Positions 34,226-41,916 of a stretch of 49,082 bases of DNA are shown piece after piece. The notes under the pieces were generated by a model. It searched no databases and was not told where the DNA came from. It was given only the letters and a program-made list of their open reading frames with translations. The position numbers and the translations under genes are program-made. The stretch's first letter is position 1; the number at the start of each line of letters is the position of its first letter. This stretch comes from Clostridiales bacterium (GTDB lineage: Bacteria > Bacillota > Clostridia > Caldicoprobacterales > DTU083): assembly GCA_012842605.1 (NCBI GenBank), contig DUSN01000077.1, positions 1 through 49,082 of the forward strand, given 5' to 3'.

Positions 34226-35644
34226 TTAAAGCCTGAAGTCACGCATTCCGCAGTTGATCTTTACCAGGTTTTCCTCTACAATCTTTCTGACCTTGGCATT
34301 AGGAATTCTCTCAAACTCCTTTTGAATAAGCGTCTCACCCACCGCCTTAGTTTCCGGTGTGGCATAATCCTCAAGGTACTCTTTCAGTGTCATGAGGGCA
34401 TTGGGGTGACAGCAGTTAAGGATCTGCCTGCTCTTGCAAAGACTCATAAATCTGTCACCTGTCCTGCCTTCCCTGTAGCAGGCAGTACAAAAGCTGGGAA
34501 TAAAGCCTAGTTCCATCAGCCATTTAACCACTTCATCAAGGGTTCTGGTGTCATTTACCTCAAACTGCTCGGAATTCTCATCTTCCGGTTCAGGTTCAGC
34601 ATATCCTCCCACACTTGTCCTGGAACCTCCGCTGATTTGGGATACGCCAAGGTTTAGCAGGCGTTCCCTTGTGGCCTTGTTTTCCCTTGTGGATACGATA
34701 ATTCCCGTATATGGCACGGCAATGCGGATGCAGGATACAATTTTTGCGAATATGTCATCATCTAAAGCGTTTTTAAACTTCAACACGTCAATGTCATCAG
34801 CAGGGCGGACTCTCGGAACGCTTATGGTATGGGGTCCTACACCGAATGCCGCTTCCAGATGCTCTGCATGCATCAGCAAAGCTGCAAACTCATAGCGATA
34901 CTTTTCAAGGCCGAACAATACACCCAGGCCCACATCATCTATGCCGCCAAGCATGGCTCTGTCCATCGCTTCGGTATGATAGGCATAATCATGCTTTGGA
35001 CCGGTCGGGTGCAATTTTTCGTAGCTTTCCTTATGGTAAGTCTCCTGGAAGAGCACGTAAGTGCCTATGCCCGCTTCCTTAAGCTTTTTATAGTTTTCAA
35101 CAGTGGTTGCAGCGATATTTACATTAATCCGGCGAATAGAGCCGTTTTTATGCTTTATGCTGTAAATTGTGTCAATAGACTCAAGTATATACTCAATAGG
35201 ATTATTTGCAGGATCTTCTCCTGATTCTATTGCAATTCGCTTATGGCCCATATCCTGAAGTGCAATTACTTCGCGGCGAATTTCCTCCTGCATCATTTTC
35301 TTTCTGGTAATATGCCGGTTTTGCCTGTGATAAGGGCAGTAGACACAGCCGTTTATACAATAATTGGACAGGTACAACGGGGCAAACAATACGACACGGT
35401 TGCCGTAAAATTCATCTTTTATCTGCCTGGCAAGTGCGAAAATCTCTTCATTTTTATCGGGAAGATCACAGGCAAGCAAAACTGAAGCCTCCCTGTGGTT
35501 AAGTCCTTTTCGAAGCTTCGCCCGTTCAATTATTTCATCAACAAGGCCGGTATTGTTTTTGTTCTCTTCTGCAAATTTCAGGGTATCAAGGACTTCTTCA
35601 TGAGAGATAAACTCTTCTGCTTTAGATGATTTTGGATTGTACAT
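34226..35644 (-). CDS. hydG: [FeFe]-hydrogenase H-cluster radical SAM maturase HydG
   Basis: This 472-aa radical SAM tyrosine lyase has YCINGCVYC (Cys96, Cys100, Cys103) binding the SAM cluster. A C-terminal CTAC and a later Cys near the SLCKSR segment bind the auxiliary dangler-iron cluster. It makes the CO and CN ligands of the H-cluster from tyrosine in the cytoplasm. AAGGAGG precedes the ATG. It lies 58 bases downstream of hydE and 25 upstream of hydF. Confidence 0.97.
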   Translation of the reverse strand: MYNPKSSKAEEFISHEEVLDTLKFAEENKNNTGLVDEIIERAKLRKGLNHREASVLLACDLPDKNEEIFALARQIKDEFYGNRVVLFAPLYLSNYCINGCVYCPYHRQNRHITRKKMMQEEIRREVIALQDMGHKRIAIESGEDPANNPIEYILESIDTIYSIKHKNGSIRRINVNIAATTVENYKKLKEAGIGTYVLFQETYHKESYEKLHPTGPKHDYAYHTEAMDRAMLGGIDDVGLGVLFGLEKYRYEFAALLMHAEHLEAAFGVGPHTISVPRVRPADDIDVLKFKNALDDDIFAKIVSCIRIAVPYTGIIVSTRENKATRERLLNLGVSQISGGSRTSVGGYAEPEPEDENSEQFEVNDTRTLDEVVKWLMELGFIPSFCTACYREGRTGDRFMSLCKSRQILNCCHPNALMTLKEYLEDYATPETKAVGETLIQKEFERIPNAKVRKIVEENLVKINCGMRDFRL

Positions 35645-35702
35645 AATAAAACCTCCTTCTTAATGGGTCAGAAAAATCTTCCCCTTCAGCAATATAATCC
35701 TT

Positions 35703-36758
35703 TTAATGAACAGATTTATGATCTCCCCGGGAGACAACTATATGATAACTGATACTTTCCAAGCGTTTTTTCATACAACTCAGGCATTCTGCAGCCTCAT
35801 CCCCCGTGCAGATCTTGTTGTCATAGAGCATGTATTTTTTCCTTACGCTTTTGGGTGAAAGGTTGGGCATAACCACATTTGCTCCGGCAAGAATGCCAAG
35901 TTCCCTGCCTTTGGGGTGAATTGTCCCAAGGGCGGTGGTAGCAGGAAGCAAAACGTCCGGAAGCATTAAACGGATAATGCCCAGCAAAAACAATGTCAGT
36001 TCAAGTGTTCCCGCTTTTTTATCAGCAAAAGGCGTCTGGTGATGAGGTATAAACGGGCCGATGCCCACCATGTGAGGATTTAGCTGCTGAATAAACATTA
36101 AGTCCTCAACAAGGCACTCGGTGGTTTGAAAAGGAGAGCCCACCATAAAACCGCATCCAACCTGATAACCTATATCTTTTAGATTATATAGGCACTGCTT
36201 TCTGTTATCCGGCGAAAGCGCTTTAGGATGTAACTTTCCGTAATGTTCAGCATTTGCTGTTTCATGCCGCAGCAGATAACGGTCAGCACCGGCATCAAAA
36301 AAAGCCTTGCAGCTTTCATAGCTTTTTTCTCCTATGGAAAGCGTAACGGCACAGTCCGGGTAGTTTGATTTTATGGACCGGATAATGTCAATTATCCTAT
36401 CATCCGTAAAATACCAGTCTTCGCCCCCTTGCAGCACAAAAGTGCGAAAACCGAGTTCATAACCGATAGCACAGCACTCAAGGATCTGTTCTTTCGTCAG
36501 GCGATACCGCTCAGCTTCACGGTTGTTTTTTCGGATACCGCAATAATAGCAGTCATTTTTACAGTAGCTGGTAAACTCTATTAGCCCCCGTATATACACA
36601 TCATGCCCATAGTTTTTTATCCGGACGGCTCTTGCCTTTTCAAAAAGATATTCCGAAATCTCAGGATTGCGGCTATCAATCAGCTCTTTATACTCTTCCG
36701 GTGAAAGATTATTTGTTTCATAAAGCTTATCAATTAACTGCTTCATCAGTTCCCTCAT
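35703..36758 (-). CDS. hydE: [FeFe]-hydrogenase H-cluster radical SAM maturase HydE
   Basis: This 351-aa radical SAM protein has YCKNDCYYC (Cys66, Cys70, Cys73) and the family segments FVLQGGEDWYF, GFMVGSPFQTTE and MVGIGPFIPHHQTPF. HydE processes the HydG iron synthon during assembly of the 2Fe subcluster. The frame overlaps the end of the TM1266-type gene by 29 bases, so translation is coupled. A start four codons later (36746, after GAGGGA) is equally possible. Confidence 0.95.
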   Translation of the reverse strand: MRELMKQLIDKLYETNNLSPEEYKELIDSRNPEISEYLFEKARAVRIKNYGHDVYIRGLIEFTSYCKNDCYYCGIRKNNREAERYRLTKEQILECCAIGYELGFRTFVLQGGEDWYFTDDRIIDIIRSIKSNYPDCAVTLSIGEKSYESCKAFFDAGADRYLLRHETANAEHYGKLHPKALSPDNRKQCLYNLKDIGYQVGCGFMVGSPFQTTECLVEDLMFIQQLNPHMVGIGPFIPHHQTPFADKKAGTLELTLFLLGIIRLMLPDVLLPATTALGTIHPKGRELGILAGANVVMPNLSPKSVRKKYMLYDNKICTGDEAAECLSCMKKRLESISYHIVVSRGDHKSVH

Positions 36759-37029
36759 TTCTCGCCTTATCGGTTACTTTTGAATACAGTGTTTTTGTGC
36801 TGACTCCAGGCAGCCTTCCGAGCTTCCCTGAAAGTGCACTGATTATATCCTGAGGGGCATCAACAGCAACGCTAATTATGCTGATACCCTTTTCTTTGTA
36901 TGGCAAACCCATTCTGCCGATAATGTAATTTCCATAGTCATGTAAAATGTTATTAAGTTTTTCAATTGAATCTCTGTTTTTATCCCTGTTTTCAACAATA
37001 ATTCCGATAATAGCCACTCTCGTTTCCAT
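36730..37029 (-). CDS. TM1266-family iron-only hydrogenase system regulator
   Basis: This 99-aa ferredoxin-fold (ACT/NikR-C-like) protein contains VAIIGIIVENRD, IIGRMGLPYKEKGISIIS and SGKLGRLPGVSTKTLYS. These are the features of the small putative regulator found with HydE/F/G in Thermotoga and clostridia. It lacks a DNA-binding domain. It is the first gene of the maturation operon; CGGAGG lies upstream of the ATG. The leader before it contains an intrinsic terminator (see that entry). Confidence 0.9.
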   Translation of the reverse strand: METRVAIIGIIVENRDKNRDSIEKLNNILHDYGNYIIGRMGLPYKEKGISIISVAVDAPQDIISALSGKLGRLPGVSTKTLYSKVTDKARNEGTDEAVN

Positions 37030-37197
37030 TACTCAAAAACCTCCGATAAATAAAAATGCGCCCCGAAAGGCGCAGAAATTTCACGTGTAAATATTAAAAC
37101 CATAAATTTCATTGCCTTTCGCCTCATAACATGGTATTCGGCGTCAGAATCAAATTATTGGTAAGGCTTCGTCATAAGATTTCTCTTTAGACTCAGC
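37030..37197 (-). ncRNA. Structured leader of the hydrogenase-maturation operon (candidate riboswitch/attenuator)
   Basis: From the predicted start (about 37197) to the TM1266 ATG the leader folds into separate elements. The first is a hairpin at 37171-37192 with a GAAA tetraloop (AAGA-GAAA-TCTT plus outer GTC/GAC). Next comes a helix GCCTT (37163-37167)/AAGGC (37114-37118). It encloses a hairpin 37120-37143 (CGCC, GA, ATA, six-base loop, TAT, GA, GGCG) with symmetrical tandem G-A mismatches. Last is a terminator (37050-37074). The segment CGAAAGGC (37114-37121) is perfectly complementary to GCCTTTCG (37064-37071) in the terminator, so it can act as anti-terminator. I do not recognise it as a named class. 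The structure is a hand fold. Confidence 0.6.
37050..37074 (-). terminator. Intrinsic terminator in the hyd operon leader
   Basis: On the minus strand TGCGCC-TTTCGG-GGCGCA is followed by TTTTTATT. It lies 21 bases before the TM1266 start codon and downstream of a consensus promoter, so it should attenuate the operon. It may also stop read-through from the beta-lactamase gene. Confidence 0.8.
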
Positions 37198-37203
37198 AAT
37201 TCT

Positions 37204-37233
37204 ATTTTATTCTATTTGTTAATGATTTGTCAA
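37204..37233 (-). promoter_or_regulatory. Promoter of the TM1266-hydE-hydG-hydF operon
   Basis: On the minus strand a perfect -35 TTGACA (37228-37233) and -10 TAAAAT (37204-37209) are 18 bases apart. The start would be near 37197. Confidence 0.7.
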
Positions 37234-37294
37234 TTTATTTGATGTTATTGTTTTGAATTTCTCCTTAGACTTAGTGATCTTATCGTCAATTCCC

Positions 37295-38203
37295 TCAATT
37301 ATCTGAGCCAAGTTTTCCTTCATTCAGGATATCTATTACGATTTTCTTTACATCTTTTCCTTGTTTCTTTTTTATATACGCAGAAAACAAATATACCTCC
37401 CTGGGTGTTTCACAATATCCGACAAACCATCCCCCATCATTTCCGGTACCGGTCTTACCTGATAAAGTACCGCATTCAAGATTCTCCAGAACAATCATTT
37501 CCTTCACCATGTTTAAGTTTTCTTCTCTGAACGGGAGGACTTTCTTGTAGAACTTTTCCAGGAATTCTACCTGTTCATATGCTGTTATCTTCAAGGATGA
37601 GTCCAGCCAGAACTTATCAATACCTCCACTGATATCTGCATTACCATAGTCCATTTCATCCAGATATTTCTGCATATTATCCATCCCAACTGCTTTGGCC
37701 AGCTTTTTAAAATACCACACAGTGGAATACTCTATTGCACTTTCGAGAGTATGGTCTCTATTCCAATCCTTAATCCGGTATACTGTACCATCCCACTTCA
37801 TCATAGTATTTTTATCATTAACAACACCCAATTCAAGGCCAATCAATGCATTTGGAATCTTAAAAGTGGAGCAGGGAGTCAATGCAGTATTAGCGAGCTC
37901 TTCGTTGAATACAATATATTTATTATCATTCATAGCCTTTATTACAAAAGTGCCTTCTTCTCCCTCAAAATGATTTTCTATAATCTTTATATCTAGTATT
38001 GGCAAAATCTCTTCTGGTTCTGCAGCAGCAGGTTTTTCCTTGTCTTGGCTTACTGTATTATTGTGCTGTGTTTTGGGTTTTTCTGTATGATTAATATCAC
38101 TTGTAACATCACTGTTAACTTCACTGGCATCATTTTGGCAAGCTGTCACAGCCATGAGAACTAATACCAACAGCAAAATAATACTTCGCCTTCTTGCGTT
38201 CAT
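37295..38203 (-). CDS. Class D (OXA-type) beta-lactamase, lipoprotein
   Basis: This 302-aa serine beta-lactamase/transpeptidase-fold protein has class D motifs in order: Ser112-Thr-Phe-Lys115 (PCSTFKIPNALIGLE), Ser160-Thr-Val162, the class-specific Tyr186-Gly-Asn188, and Lys250-Thr-Gly252. The N-terminus is a lipoprotein signal with lipobox VTAC (Cys22), followed by a polar linker (23-65), so the enzyme is anchored on the outside of the membrane. It should hydrolyse penicillins, as clostridial class D enzymes do; spectrum is unknown. GGGGAGA precedes the ATG. It is a single-gene unit. Confidence 0.92.
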   Translation of the reverse strand: MNARRRSIILLLVLVLMAVTACQNDASEVNSDVTSDINHTEKPKTQHNNTVSQDKEKPAAAEPEEILPILDIKIIENHFEGEEGTFVIKAMNDNKYIVFNEELANTALTPCSTFKIPNALIGLELGVVNDKNTMMKWDGTVYRIKDWNRDHTLESAIEYSTVWYFKKLAKAVGMDNMQKYLDEMDYGNADISGGIDKFWLDSSLKITAYEQVEFLEKFYKKVLPFREENLNMVKEMIVLENLECGTLSGKTGTGNDGGWFVGYCETPREVYLFSAYIKKKQGKDVKKIVIDILNEGKLGSDN

Positions 38204-38292
38204 GTGTCTCTCCCCTTAGTAATATTTCATCCATTTTTTCCAGACTGCTTTTTGAAAAGTTGGTCAGAAGCAGGTATTGTACCCTTGTTTTT

Positions 38293-38316
38293 CAGGGGCA
38301 GAACAATCTGCCCCTG
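38293..38316 (-). terminator. Strong hairpin after the MFS gene
   Basis: CAGGGGCAGA and TCTGCCCCTG form a perfect 10-bp stem with a four-base loop, 19 bases past the MFS stop codon. On the minus strand it is followed by AAAAAC, not a T-run. It may work as a Rho-assisted or L-shaped terminator, or as 3'-end protection. Confidence 0.5.
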
Positions 38317-38334
38317 TTTATAATGCAGCCTCCA

Positions 38335-39510
38335 TTATTCTGTTATATGCTTTGATGAAATCAGGAAATATACTAAGAATGTACCGCATATTAAAGATAT
38401 AAACCCATAACCGCCGTAAATATCAAATTTTGATGATATCCAACCAAAGCCTAATCCTGTAATGATAATCATTAATCTTAATCCTAATGACTGAAATGAA
38501 TCAATGGTTGCCCTCATTGAAGAATCGATACGGTGATGCAAATAACCGGCAGCTGCAGGTTCAATTATACCTGATACAAGGCAGATGAGAAAAATCACCG
38601 CAAGGCTTGTGATTCCTCTGACCGCATATAGGTAAAACAGTCCGGCAGCAATGGTTAAAACCACTCCCGACATCATAGCCTTGTAACTCATCTTTTTCTT
38701 AATTCTATAAGCAAGTATATTCCCCGGGAGTCTTAGTAAACTCAGCCCTGATGAAAATAATCCGAAATATATGACAGGCACTCCCAGCCTGCTTATATAA
38801 AGCTGCCAGAATTCATCAATGAAATTCAGCGCTGCTCCTGTAACCATCGCTGAAAGCAATACAAGACAAACTCCATAGTTCCTCTTGAAAAAGGACATCG
38901 AAGCCGCCACATATTCTTTAACCGCAATGGGACTGTCGGTTTTGCTTTTTACCTCAGGCTCCACCAGCATCAATGATATGCACAGGGAAACAAACATCCC
39001 GGCAACAGATACCCAATAATTCAGCTCAAATCCGGACAAATCGGCCATCAAGCTTCCGCTTAACGCCGCCAAGATTGCCGCCGAAAAATCCCAGGCATTT
39101 AAACGTCCCAGACATTTTTCAAAAGATTGCTCATCACCGCTTAACAGCAACGAATCATACAGCAGTGCATTATCAGCCCCGCTGCCTGCGGAACGTCCAA
39201 CCCCTGCCAGAAATATTGCCACGGCAAAGTGCCAGAATTCAGTTGCGAATATAAGTATTAGTAATTCCAGGCAGCCGAAAAAAGCTTCTAACACTATCAT
39301 CTTTTTCCGGCTCCATTTATCGGCAATGATACCGGTTGGAATCTCAAGCAAAACTACGGTTATTGCATATATGATCTCTGTGTATACAACCATCTGGATT
39401 GTCATGCCCCTCTGCTCCCAAAACAACCTTTCAATCACATAAGCAGGGATAAGGTTGTGAAAGAAACGGATGGCATAAAGCTTCCAGATATTGTTCCGAA
39501 TATAGTTCAT
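38335..39510 (-). CDS. MFS transporter (probable drug exporter)
   Basis: This 391-aa membrane protein has about twelve transmembrane segments. The motif-A loop reads EIPTGIIADKWSRKKMIVLEAF between helices 2 and 3, typical of the major facilitator superfamily. The start is the ATG at 39510, preceded by GAGGAG; six upstream in-frame codons lie across that ribosome site. It is preceded by its own promoter, an eight-codon leader ORF and a hairpin with T-run. That arrangement is seen for antibiotic-inducible efflux genes, so a ribosome-targeting drug is a plausible substrate or inducer (inference). Confidence 0.85.
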   Translation of the reverse strand: MNYIRNNIWKLYAIRFFHNLIPAYVIERLFWEQRGMTIQMVVYTEIIYAITVVLLEIPTGIIADKWSRKKMIVLEAFFGCLELLILIFATEFWHFAVAIFLAGVGRSAGSGADNALLYDSLLLSGDEQSFEKCLGRLNAWDFSAAILAALSGSLMADLSGFELNYWVSVAGMFVSLCISLMLVEPEVKSKTDSPIAVKEYVAASMSFFKRNYGVCLVLLSAMVTGAALNFIDEFWQLYISRLGVPVIYFGLFSSGLSLLRLPGNILAYRIKKKMSYKAMMSGVVLTIAAGLFYLYAVRGITSLAVIFLICLVSGIIEPAAAGYLHHRIDSSMRATIDSFQSLGLRLMIIITGLGFGWISSKFDIYGGYGFISLICGTFLVYFLISSKHITE

Positions 39511-39550
39511 TTTAAAAGCTCCTCTCATTTTGTTTGCTGTTTATAACAAC

Positions 39551-39607
39551 AAAAACAGAGGAGGCCCTCGTGAACTATTCTGTATTAAGGCTTAACAAGG
39601 GGGTCTG
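39551..39607 (-). terminator. Attenuator hairpin in the MFS leader
   Basis: On the minus strand CAGA (39604-39607) with CCCTTG (39596-39601) can pair with CGAGGG (39565-39570) and TCTG (39556-39559). A T-run follows at 39551-39555. The 5' arm lies inside the leader ORF, so a ribosome stalled there would prevent the hairpin. A competing ACAGA/TCTGT pairing is also possible. Confidence 0.5.
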
Positions 39608-39618
39608 GCATATACCAT
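39592..39618 (-). CDS. Leader peptide MVYARPPC upstream of the MFS gene
   Basis: AAGGAG (39628-39633) is followed nine bases later by an ATG that opens an eight-codon frame, MVYARPPC, ending in TAA. An in-frame ATG three codons earlier would give eleven residues but touches the ribosome site. The Arg-Pro-Pro sequence is the type at which ribosomes stall easily. It ends within the 5' arm of the attenuator hairpin. It is too short to have a function other than regulation in cis. Confidence 0.55.
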   Translation of the reverse strand: MVYARPPC

Positions 39619-39653
39619 ATTAAGCATCTCCTTAAATATAACTTTATAGTATA

Positions 39654-39682
39654 ATTCTAACATATTCCATTTTTTATTCCAA
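39654..39682 (-). promoter_or_regulatory. Promoter of the MFS leader
   Basis: On the minus strand TTGGAA (39677-39682) and TAGAAT (39654-39659) are 17 bases apart. The predicted start lies about 20 bases ahead of the leader-peptide ribosome site. The rest of 39683-39789 is AT-rich with no other feature seen. Confidence 0.5.
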
Positions 39683-39789
39683 TTATTAACCGCATACTTC
39701 AGTGAATTCAATATAAAAATACAAAGACATCAGATAATATCTAAAAATCTTATTCATTATTACATTAACATTACTTATGTAGTTATATT

Positions 39790-39820
39790 AAAAGAGAATG
39801 CCAGAAAACCGACATTCTCT
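39790..39820 (-). terminator. Intrinsic terminator after cheX-like gene
   Basis: On the minus strand AGAGAATG and CATTCTCT form an 8-bp stem followed by TTTAATAT. It lies about 70 bases past the CheX-like stop codon. Confidence 0.7.
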
Positions 39821-39890
39821 CAACATTGCCCAGTCACAAAATATTACGCACTTCATTTTTGCCAAACAGTTACTCTTTATCCGTTAAAAA

Positions 39891-40337
39891 TTAGGCCCGA
39901 TTTAATCTTATTTCCAGGCATATTTCACCGATTGCCGTGCGAATGTGGCAGCTTGTATTTATATCATATTTCTTATCATCATCAAGTTTGCATTGCTCCG
40001 GAGGCAATATATCACAGTTCATGTCGTTCTCTGAAAGTGCAGTTAGTACATTACCGCTTATGATATTTGCAATTTCCGATACTGCAGATGTAACGAAAGC
40101 ATCCACTGCATCAAACTGCATCCCGCTCATTATATTTACTATGTTAAGCGATGTAGAGACAGGGTATCGGTAAATTACCTTTCCTTGAAGGTCACCGGTA
40201 ACGCCGATGGCGATATCAACCTCATCATCACACTTGAAATCTCCAGCCGGGTGGTCGGAAACCTCCAAAATATTTAACATCAATTTAAATGCATTCTGTG
40301 TTGCATCGAAAAATGCTTTATAAAGTATATCTTTCAT
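39891..40337 (-). CDS. CheX-like chemotaxis phosphatase
   Basis: This 148-aa protein of the CheC/CheX/FliY phosphatase superfamily has the active-site helix SAVSEIANIISGNVLTALS, with the Glu-x-x-Asn pair (SEIAN). Paired segments such as IAIGVTGDLQGKVIYRYP form the beta sheet. It would dephosphorylate CheY-P in the cytoplasm or at the flagellar complex. The ATG has GGTGAG 5 bases upstream and lies only 6 bases after the hemerythrin gene, so the two form an operon. Confidence 0.85.
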   Translation of the reverse strand: MKDILYKAFFDATQNAFKLMLNILEVSDHPAGDFKCDDEVDIAIGVTGDLQGKVIYRYPVSTSLNIVNIMSGMQFDAVDAFVTSAVSEIANIISGNVLTALSENDMNCDILPPEQCKLDDDKKYDINTSCHIRTAIGEICLEIRLNRA

Positions 40338-40343
40338 TTCCTC

Positions 40344-40754
40344 TCACCCCTTCTTTTTGGCATAATCCGCTATTCGTTGATCTTCTGCGGCTACATGGTT
40401 AATCAGCCATGCCAGCAGTTTGCCACCAAATTGCTGTATTAATTGCTCGTCATTATTTGATTGCTCGTATTTCTTGGAAAACTCCAGCACATATTCGACC
40501 ATACCCGTATGTAACTGTTTATGAGCTTCATATCCTGGATAACCAATGCTTTGCTGGTATTCCTCCTCATCACGGAAATGCTCTACAACGTAGCCTTTCA
40601 TAAATTCCAGTGTCTCATTGACCTTCTGTACTTTCTCATCCCAGCAAACTTCGGACCGCAATACCTGCAAAAACAATTCAACGCGCCGGAATAATTCCTT
40701 ATGCTGCGCGTCAATCAGAGGAACTCCAATTTCATAACTCTCTTTCCATAGCAT
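40344..40754 (-). CDS. Bacteriohemerythrin
   Basis: This 136-aa single-domain hemerythrin has all seven di-iron ligands: His18, His59, Glu63, His78, His82, His120 and Asp125 (segments DAQHKELF, EHFRDEEEY, EAHKQLH and NHVAAEDQRI). It binds O2 reversibly and in anaerobes serves as oxygen sensor or scavenger. I start it at the ATG at 40754, after AAAGGAG; the open frame extends 28 codons further with a sequence unlike the family. It is cotranscribed with the CheX-like gene, which links oxygen to chemotaxis. Confidence 0.93.
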   Translation of the reverse strand: MLWKESYEIGVPLIDAQHKELFRRVELFLQVLRSEVCWDEKVQKVNETLEFMKGYVVEHFRDEEEYQQSIGYPGYEAHKQLHTGMVEYVLEFSKKYEQSNNDEQLIQQFGGKLLAWLINHVAAEDQRIADYAKKKG

Positions 40755-40887
40755 AATGCCAACACTCCTTTCGTATATTTGTTTTGCCGCTTTAACAACT
40801 ATGGATTTTAGTAATTGTGGGACCAGCCATCTTAACAATTCTCACGACAATTTCATCGAGGAAATTGAATAACATTGGCTTATAAAT

Positions 40888-40915
40888 ATATCGGCAAATA
40901 AAGGCAAAAGCTTTA
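40888..40915 (-). promoter_or_regulatory. Sigma-D (FliA)-like promoter for hemerythrin-cheX
   Basis: On the minus strand TAAA (40912-40915) and GCCGATAT (40888-40895) are 16 bases apart, close to the flagellar sigma factor consensus TAAA-N15-GCCGATAA. It lies about 130 bases upstream of the hemerythrin ATG. The -35 box overlaps the terminator of the preceding gene. Confidence 0.5.
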
Positions 40916-40921
40916 GCCTTT
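40898..40921 (-). terminator. Terminator after the metallo-hydrolase gene
   Basis: On the minus strand AAAGGC and GCCTTT enclose a further AAAG/CTTT self-complementary centre, and ATTTG follows. It lies 13 bases past the stop codon of the metallo-beta-lactamase-fold gene. Confidence 0.5.
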
Positions 40922-40933
40922 CATGTAGTTCCA

Positions 40934-41782
40934 TCAAATTTCTATCTCCAGTCCGTCATATGCAATATGATATCCGTTTTTTGCTGCTATCTTTTCCATA
41001 ACATCGTGAGTATCATTACCTTCGTGTGATATATGCGTTGCATAAACCACGCTTTTTTCGTGTATTATGTTTTCTATTTTCATTTTTGATATAATATCAG
41101 TAACCTGACTTGCATCCAGATGGCCGCCGTTATTAAAACCCTTGCCGTATGTGTGATCAAGTATAACCAAATCAAGACGAAACGTTTTTAATATTTCCCA
41201 TGCCTTTTCAGATATCTTCAGCAAATCAGTCCCATACAGAATACTTTTATTATTGTGACTGATTATATATATCAGTGAATTCTCGAAAATGTCATGCAAA
41301 GATTCTATCGCTGTAACGGAATAATCGCCCATTTTTAAGTGATCACCGCTGCACATAAACTTAATGTCAATATTAAGCCTTCTTTGCCAATCTTGATCAA
41401 ATAAGTCTACATTCGGGTCTTCGGCCTTCATCCGCTTATCCAGTGATTTAACCGTTTCTTTCGAGGCTGCAAGGCAGACAGGGTTTACATTCTGTGCCGC
41501 ATATTCCTTAAGTCGTGTTATCAGGTGTCCTGCATCAAAATGATCCGAATGCCCGTGAGTTTGAAGGATATATCTGATGTTTGTCAAATCAATGTTATAC
41601 ATATTTGACGAAGTTACAACATCGGGGCCGAAATCAATTAGCAAGGCGTCATTTATAATTACCGATGACCTTTTTCTGATGTCTTTCCCCTTATTGATTC
41701 TGGCTTTTTCACACACTCTGCATTTGCAGAATGCAAGAGGAAATGATGTTGCAGCAGAAGTGCCCAGGAACAGTATTCTCAC
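40934..41782 (-). CDS. MBL-fold metallo-hydrolase, PhnP-like
   Basis: This 282-aa protein begins with RILFLGTSAATSFPLAFCKC and contains the metal-binding motif THGHSDHFDAGHL. Later ligand positions are GTDLL (Asp) and ILDHTYG, with a final His in YATHISHEGN. The early Cys cluster CKCRVCEKAR resembles the structural zinc site of PhnP (cyclic phosphate phosphodiesterase) relatives. I choose the GTG at 41782, six bases after AAGGTG, over an upstream start at 41857, because the family begins at this strand. Substrate is unknown. Confidence 0.8.
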   Translation of the reverse strand: MRILFLGTSAATSFPLAFCKCRVCEKARINKGKDIRKRSSVIINDALLIDFGPDVVTSSNMYNIDLTNIRYILQTHGHSDHFDAGHLITRLKEYAAQNVNPVCLAASKETVKSLDKRMKAEDPNVDLFDQDWQRRLNIDIKFMCSGDHLKMGDYSVTAIESLHDIFENSLIYIISHNNKSILYGTDLLKISEKAWEILKTFRLDLVILDHTYGKGFNNGGHLDASQVTDIISKMKIENIIHEKSVVYATHISHEGNDTHDVMEKIAAKNGYHIAYDGLEIEI

Positions 41783-41916
41783 TTTTCTCACCTTACATTT
41801 GCAACTATTATCAGGAAGTACATAAATAAAGTATAAACCTTTATTTACGTACAGCATACTCTGTTAACGCATATCAAACTCTGTTATTTAACGATAGAAA
41901 TAAGGTTACACTAACG

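Noticed and set aside
36215..36235. CGAAAGCGCTTTAGG resembles a CcpA catabolite-response site
   Set aside because: It lies inside the hydE coding sequence far from a promoter, and one imperfect match of this length is expected by chance.
40755..40838. 28-codon N-terminal extension of bacteriohemerythrin
   Set aside because: The family begins at MLWKESYEIG, and AAAGGAG lies just before that ATG, so the extension is untranslated leader.
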